Source: Bacillaceae bacterium
Lineage (GTDB): Bacteria; Bacillota; Bacilli; Bacillales; Amphibacillaceae
NCBI GenBank assembly: GCA_030152985.1
Contig: JASLIE010000134.1
Span: 1-19,216 of the forward strand
Direction: 5' to 3'
Length of the DNA: 19,216 nt
The notes beneath the pieces are model-generated. The model had not been told where the DNA came from and searched no databases. It was given only the letters and a program-made list of their open reading frames with translations. Below are positions 14,842 through 19,216 of the stretch, in pieces; position 1 is the stretch's first letter; every line of letters starts with the position of its first letter. Made by a program: the position numbers and the translations under genes.

Positions 14842-17800
14842 TTGACAGGTCAACTAGTTCAGTACGGACGTTATCGCCAACGTAGAAGTTATGCAAGAAT
14901 AAGTGAAGTTTTAGAATTACCTAATTTAATCGAGATTCAAACTGCATCTTATGAGTGGTTCCTTGAAGAAGGCTTAAAAGAAATGTTTGCAGACATTTCG
15001 CCAATCGAAGATTTCACAGGAAATCTCTCGCTTGAATTTGTTGATTACCGCTTAGGAGAAATAAAGTATCCTGTTGAGGAATCAAAAGAAAGAGACGTGA
15101 CTTACAGTGCGCCACTGCGTGTAAGAGTTCGTCTGATTAACAACCAAACCGGAGAGGTTAAAGAGCAAGAGGTCTTCATGGGGGATTTCCCACTGATGAC
15201 AGATACCGGAACATTCGTTATTAACGGAGCAGAACGTGTTATTGTTTCACAACTGGTTCGTTCACCGAGTGTTTACTACAGTGAAAAAATTGATAAAAAT
15301 GGTAAGCGTGGGATGACTGCAACAGTGATTCCTAACCGTGGAGCATGGCTAGATTACGAGACAGACGCTCGTGACGTTGCCTATGTACGAATTGATCGGA
15401 CGCGTAAACTACCAATCACTGTCTTACTACGTGCACTTGGATTTACAACAGATGAAGAAATCATCGAATTAATCGGTGATAATGAATACTTAAGAAATAC
15501 ACTTGAAAAAGATAATACTGAAACGTCAGAAAAGGCACTTTTAGAGATTTATGAACGCCTACGCCCAGGTGAACCACCGACCGTAGAAAATGCTAAAAGT
15601 TTATTAGAGACGCGCTTTTTCGATCCTAAGCGCTATGACCTCGCCTATGTCGGACGTTATAAGTTGAATAAAAAGCTCGATATTAGTAATCGTTTGTTAA
15701 ATCAAACCTTAGCGGAAACAATTGTTGACCGTGAAACAGGTGAAGTGATTGCGCAACAAGGGGATAAAATTGATCGTAAACTTTTAGATAAGTTGATGCC
15801 GCTATTAAATCGTGAAGAAAATCCACTTGGAGCAGAAGTAAAAGAGTTAACAGATGGGATTATTAAAGAGGATGTTGTGATTCAGTCGATTAAAGTATTT
15901 GATCCGACAGATGACGAAGGAGAACGCGTACTGACAGTTGTCGGTAATGGTTCGATTGCAGACGATGTCAAGCACATTACAACGGCAGATATCGTTGCGT
16001 CAATTAACTATTTCTTTAACACACTATTTAATGTCGGCTACACAGATGACATTGACCATTTAGGAAACCGACGTTTACGTTCAGTTGGTGAATTGCTTCA
16101 AAACCAGTTTAGAATTGGACTTTCACGTATGGAGCGTGTTGTACGTGAACGTATGTCGATTCAAGATACATCAAGTGTGACACCGCAACAGTTGATTAAT
16201 ATTCGTCCTGTTACGGCATCTGTGAAAGAGTTCTTTGGAAGTTCACAGCTCTCACAGTTTATGGATCAGACAAACCCACTTGCAGAGTTAACACACAAGC
16301 GTCGACTTTCAGCGCTTGGACCTGGTGGACTCACAAGAGAAAGGGCTGGAATGGAAGTAAGGGACGTTCACTATTCACATTACGGAAGAATGTGTCCGAT
16401 TGAGACGCCTGAAGGACCGAACATCGGTTTAATTAACTCACTTTCTTCTTATGCTAAGGTAAATAAATTTGGGTTTATCGAAACACCTTACCGTAGAGTA
16501 GACCCTGAAACAGGTAAAGTAACAGCAGAAATTGATTATCTGACAGCAGATGAAGAGGACAACTATGTTGTTGCACAAGCTAACGCGATTTTAGACGAAG
16601 ACGGTAGCTTTGTTAATGATGAAGTCATTGCAAGGTTCCGTGGAGAAAACACAATCGTCCCGCGTGAACAGCTTGATTATATGGATGTTTCACCAAAACA
16701 GGTCGTATCAGCTGCGACAGCTTGTATCCCGTTTTTAGAAAATGATGACTCTAACCGAGCGCTAATGGGAGCAAACATGCAGAGGCAAGCAGTTCCTTTA
16801 ATTGAACCTGAATCACCTATTGTCGGAACAGGTATGGAGTATGTATCTGGTAAAGACTCAGGTGCTGCGATTATCTGTCAGCATGATGGAATTGTTGAAA
16901 GTGTTGAAGCAAAAGAAATCGTCGTCCGTCGTATTTCAGAAGTAGACGGGAAAGAAGTAGAAGGTGACCGTGATTATTACGGTTTACGTAAATATGTTCG
17001 TTCAAACCAGGGGACATGCTATAACCAGCGTCCGATCATCCAGCAAGGTGACCGCGTGACGAAGGGAGAAGTTCTTGCAGATGGTCCGTCAATGGAAAAA
17101 GGTGAACTTGCACTGGGTCGTAACGTACTTGTCGCCTTTATGACTTGGGATGGTTACAACTATGAAGATGCGATCATTATGAGTGAAAGTCTTGTAAAAG
17201 ACGATAGCTACACATCTATTCATATTGAAGAGTATGAGTCTGAAGCACGTGATACAAAGCTTGGACCAGAAGAAATTACACGTGATATTCCGAACGTAGG
17301 TGACGATGCCCTTAAGAACCTAGATGAAGAAGGAATCGTTCGTATCGGAGCAGAAGTTAAAGATGGAGACATTCTTGTCGGAAAAGTAACGCCTAAAGGT
17401 GTCACAGAACTGTCGGCAGAAGAAAGACTCTTGCATGCGATCTTTGGTGAAAAAGCACGTGAAGTAAGAGATACCTCATTACGTGTGCCACATGGAGCAG
17501 GCGGAATCGTTTTAGATGTTAAAATCTTTAACCGTGAAGACGGAGACGAGCTAAAGCCAGGTGTTAACCAATTAGTGCGCGTTTATATCGTTCAGAAGCG
17601 TAAGATTTCTGAAGGAGATAAAATGGCGGGACGTCACGGAAACAAAGGTGTTATCTCGAAGTTACTACCAGAAGAAGATATGCCTTATTTACCAGATGGT
17701 ACACCGATTGACATTATGCTTAACCCATTAGGGGTTCCTTCACGAATGAACATTGGACAAGTTTTTGAGCTTCATTTAGGTATGGCGGCACGTAAACTTG

Positions 17801-18375
17801 GCATCCATGTTGCTTCACCTGTATTTGATGGAGCAAATGAGGAAGATGTTTATAAGACACTTGAAGAAGCTGGCTTGCCAACAGATGCTAAGACAGTTCT
17901 TTATGATGGACGTACGGGAGAACCATTTGATAACCGCGTTTCGGTTGGGGTTTCTTACATGATTAAGTTATCACACATGGTAGATGATAAGTTACACGCA
18001 CGTTCAATTGGACCGTATTCACTCGTTACACAGCAACCACTTGGTGGTAAGGCTCAGTTCGGTGGACAGCGCTTTGGTGAGATGGAAGTGTGGGCACTTG
18101 AAGCTTACGGTGCGGCTTATACACTTCAGGAAATCTTAACAGTGAAGTCAGACGACGTCGTCGGACGTGTGAAGACTTATGAAGCAATTGTTAAAGGGGA
18201 AAATGTTCCAGAGCCAGGCGTTCCGGAGTCATTCAAAGTACTCATTAAAGAACTACAAAGTTTAGGTATGGATGTGAAGATGCTTTCAAGTGATCAAGAA
18301 GAGATTGATTTAAGAGAGCTTGAGAACGAAGATTCACCTAAAGACAATTTAAATATAGAAGTGAAAGAAGATTAA
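14842..18375 (+). CDS. rpoB: DNA-directed RNA polymerase beta subunit
   Basis: Beta subunit of the core RNA polymerase, forming half of the catalytic cleft and the rifampicin pocket. From TTG 14842 the protein has 1177 residues (B. subtilis 1193) and starts [20 protein letters not shown], as in Bacillus. The rifampicin region around 468-492 reads [16 protein letters not shown] then [10 protein letters not shown], the sensitive wild-type form. The conserved [13 protein letters not shown] segment and the C-terminal [24 protein letters not shown] segment are intact. The TTG has TAGGGGTGA upstream, as known for Bacillus rpoB. An in-frame GTG at 14806 would begin at the base of the leader hairpin. 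rpoC follows after 64 bases. The C-terminal tail is acidic, as usual. Confidence 0.98.
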   Translation: MTGQLVQYGRYRQRRSYARISEVLELPNLIEIQTASYEWFLEEGLKEMFADISPIEDFTGNLSLEFVDYRLGEIKYPVEESKERDVTYSAPLRVRVRLINNQTGEVKEQEVFMGDFPLMTDTGTFVINGAERVIVSQLVRSPSVYYSEKIDKNGKRGMTATVIPNRGAWLDYETDARDVAYVRIDRTRKLPITVLLRALGFTTDEEIIELIGDNEYLRNTLEKDNTETSEKALLEIYERLRPGEPPTVENAKSLLETRFFDPKRYDLAYVGRYKLNKKLDISNRLLNQTLAETIVDRETGEVIAQQGDKIDRKLLDKLMPLLNREENPLGAEVKELTDGIIKEDVVIQSIKVFDPTDDEGERVLTVVGNGSIADDVKHITTADIVASINYFFNTLFNVGYTDDIDHLGNRRLRSVGELLQNQFRIGLSRMERVVRERMSIQDTSSVTPQQLINIRPVTASVKEFFGSSQLSQFMDQTNPLAELTHKRRLSALGPGGLTRERAGMEVRDVHYSHYGRMCPIETPEGPNIGLINSLSSYAKVNKFGFIETPYRRVDPETGKVTAEIDYLTADEEDNYVVAQANAILDEDGSFVNDEVIARFRGENTIVPREQLDYMDVSPKQVVSAATACIPFLENDDSNRALMGANMQRQAVPLIEPESPIVGTGMEYVSGKDSGAAIICQHDGIVESVEAKEIVVRRISEVDGKEVEGDRDYYGLRKYVRSNQGTCYNQRPIIQQGDRVTKGEVLADGPSMEKGELALGRNVLVAFMTWDGYNYEDAIIMSESLVKDDSYTSIHIEEYESEARDTKLGPEEITRDIPNVGDDALKNLDEEGIVRIGAEVKDGDILVGKVTPKGVTELSAEERLLHAIFGEKAREVRDTSLRVPHGAGGIVLDVKIFNREDGDELKPGVNQLVRVYIVQKRKISEGDKMAGRHGNKGVISKLLPEEDMPYLPDGTPIDIMLNPLGVPSRMNIGQVFELHLGMAARKLGIHVASPVFDGANEEDVYKTLEEAGLPTDAKTVLYDGRTGEPFDNRVSVGVSYMIKLSHMVDDKLHARSIGPYSLVTQQPLGGKAQFGGQRFGEMEVWALEAYGAAYTLQEILTVKSDDVVGRVKTYEAIVKGENVPEPGVPESFKVLIKELQSLGMDVKMLSSDQEEIDLRELENEDSPKDNLNIEVKED

Positions 18376-18385
18376 GTAATTCAGG

Positions 18386-18417
18386 ATAGAGAAGTTAAGT
18401 GAGTTTAACTTCTCTAT
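18386..18417 (+). other. 13-bp hairpin between rpoB and rpoC
   Basis: Perfect inverted repeat ATAGAGAAGTTAA (18386-18398) with TTAACTTCTCTAT (18405-18417), loop GTGAGT. What follows is TATTAAACGGG, with no T tract, so it is not a normal terminator. It may be an RNA processing or stability element, or a weak attenuator, between the two largest polymerase genes. Confidence 0.6.
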
Positions 18418-18439
18418 TATTAAACGGGAGGTAGGGCCC

Positions 18440-19216
18440 TTGTTAGATGTAAATAATTTTGAATATATGAAAATTGGTTTAGCTTCATCAGATAAGATTC
18501 GTTCTTGGTCGTACGGGGAAGTTAAAAAGCCAGAAACAATTAACTACCGAACACTCAAACCCGAAAAAGACGGTTTGTTCTGTGAAAGAATATTCGGACC
18601 ACAAAAAGACTGGGAGTGTCATTGTGGTAAATATAAAAGAGTACGTTATAAAGGTGTTGTTTGTGACCGTTGTGGTGTAGAAGTTACCAAGTCAAAAGTT
18701 CGTCGTGAGCGCATGGCGCATATCGAACTTGCAGCACCAGTTTCGCATATTTGGTATTTCAAAGGAATTCCAAGCCGAATGGGCTTACTCTTAGATATGT
18801 CACCACGAGCGCTTGAAGAAATTCTTTATTTTGCAGCCTATGTCGTGACGGATTCAGGGAGTACGCCTTTGGAGAAAAAGCAGTTACTTTCAGAAAACGA
18901 ATACCGTACATTTTATGAAAAGTATGGTAATGACTTCAAGGCTGAGATGGGTGCAGAAGCAGTACGCAGTCTTTTAAGCGATATTGATATTGAAAAAGAA
19001 GCAGAAGAATTAAAAGAAGAGCTTAAAACAGTTCAAGGACAACGTAAGACACGTGCTACACGTCGTCTTGAAGTGATGGAGGCCTTCCGTCATTCAGGAA
19101 ACGACCCAACTTGGATGATTTTAGATGTCTTACCAGTTATTCCACCTGAAATTAGACCTATGGTTCAATTAGATGGTGGGCGTTTTGCGGCATCAGACTT
19201 AAACGATTTATATCGT
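18440..19216 (+). CDS. rpoC: DNA-directed RNA polymerase beta' subunit (3' truncated by window)
   Basis: Beta' subunit of the core RNA polymerase, forming the clamp and the catalytic magnesium site. The first 259 codons are present, of about 1200 expected; the frame stays open to the window end. It begins [16 protein letters not shown], with TTG 18440 as the start, preceded by GGGAGGT. The N-terminal zinc-binding site is complete: C60, C62, C75 and C78 in the [18 protein letters not shown] segment. The [14 protein letters not shown] segment (lid region) and the [20 protein letters not shown] segment are also present. The catalytic NADFDGD motif lies beyond the window. Co-transcribed with rpoB, with a stable hairpin in between. 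Confidence 0.97.
   Translation, partial: MLDVNNFEYMKIGLASSDKIRSWSYGEVKKPETINYRTLKPEKDGLFCERIFGPQKDWECHCGKYKRVRYKGVVCDRCGVEVTKSKVRRERMAHIELAAPVSHIWYFKGIPSRMGLLLDMSPRALEEILYFAAYVVTDSGSTPLEKKQLLSENEYRTFYEKYGNDFKAEMGAEAVRSLLSDIDIEKEAEELKEELKTVQGQRKTRATRRLEVMEAFRHSGNDPTWMILDVLPVIPPEIRPMVQLDGGRFAASDLNDLYR

Noticed and set aside
1..19216. Hidden defence system, prophage, transposon or CRISPR array
   Set aside because: Every stretch is accounted for by conserved housekeeping genes or short leaders; there are no direct-repeat arrays, transposase-like frames, integrase genes or tRNA attachment sites.

Overview
This is a conserved housekeeping stretch from a low-GC Gram-positive bacterium of class Bacilli. 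The order clpC-radA-yacL-gltX-cysE-cysS-mrnC-rlmB-yacP-sigH-rpmG-secE-nusG-rplK-rplA-rplJ-rplL-ybxB-rpoB-rpoC is the classical Bacillus-type order. RpoB, RpoC, L1, L7/L12 and YbxB read very close to the Bacillus proteins. Three genes usual at this place in Bacillus are missing: disA (between radA and yacL), and ispD and ispF (between yacL and gltX). That points to a lineage that lost or moved them, for example a fermentative Bacillaceae or Lactobacillales-like organism. The species cannot be fixed from this window. All genes are on the + strand and no mobile element, CRISPR array, tRNA or rRNA gene is visible.

Region 1 (1-4205): the 3' two thirds of clpC (protein quality control), a strong terminator, radA (recombination) and, from its own promoter, yacL (membrane PIN-TRAM protein). 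Region 2 (4229-9706): gltX, then a cysteine-type T-box leader controlling cysE and cysS, followed by tightly packed mrnC, rlmB and yacP (23S rRNA maturation, rRNA methylation and ribosome-associated mRNA cleavage). Cysteine supply and charging are thus tied to uncharged tRNA-Cys, and the same transcript probably carries rRNA and mRNA processing enzymes.

Region 3 (9746-11364): a SigH-like sigma factor, then a promoter for rpmG-secE, a terminator, and nusG. Region 4 (11374-13929): the L11-L1 unit and the L10-L7/L12 unit, each with its own promoter and structured leader. The L10 leader matches the known r-protein leader with a downstream attenuator. Two RNA elements, one in the rplK leader and one directly before rplA, resemble the 23S rRNA site bound by L1. 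Region 5 (13981-19216): the methyltransferase ybxB, a near-consensus promoter overlapping its stop codon, a 220-nt rpoB leader with a terminator-like hairpin, rpoB, and the first 259 codons of rpoC.

I found no credible new gene system. The points of interest are regulatory RNA: the paired L1-site mimics, the rpoB leader, the rpoB-rpoC hairpin and the T-box. Every start codon given was chosen from the ribosome binding site and family alignment. Several differ from the longest possible reading frame (radA, yacL, yacP, sigH, rplK, rpoB).
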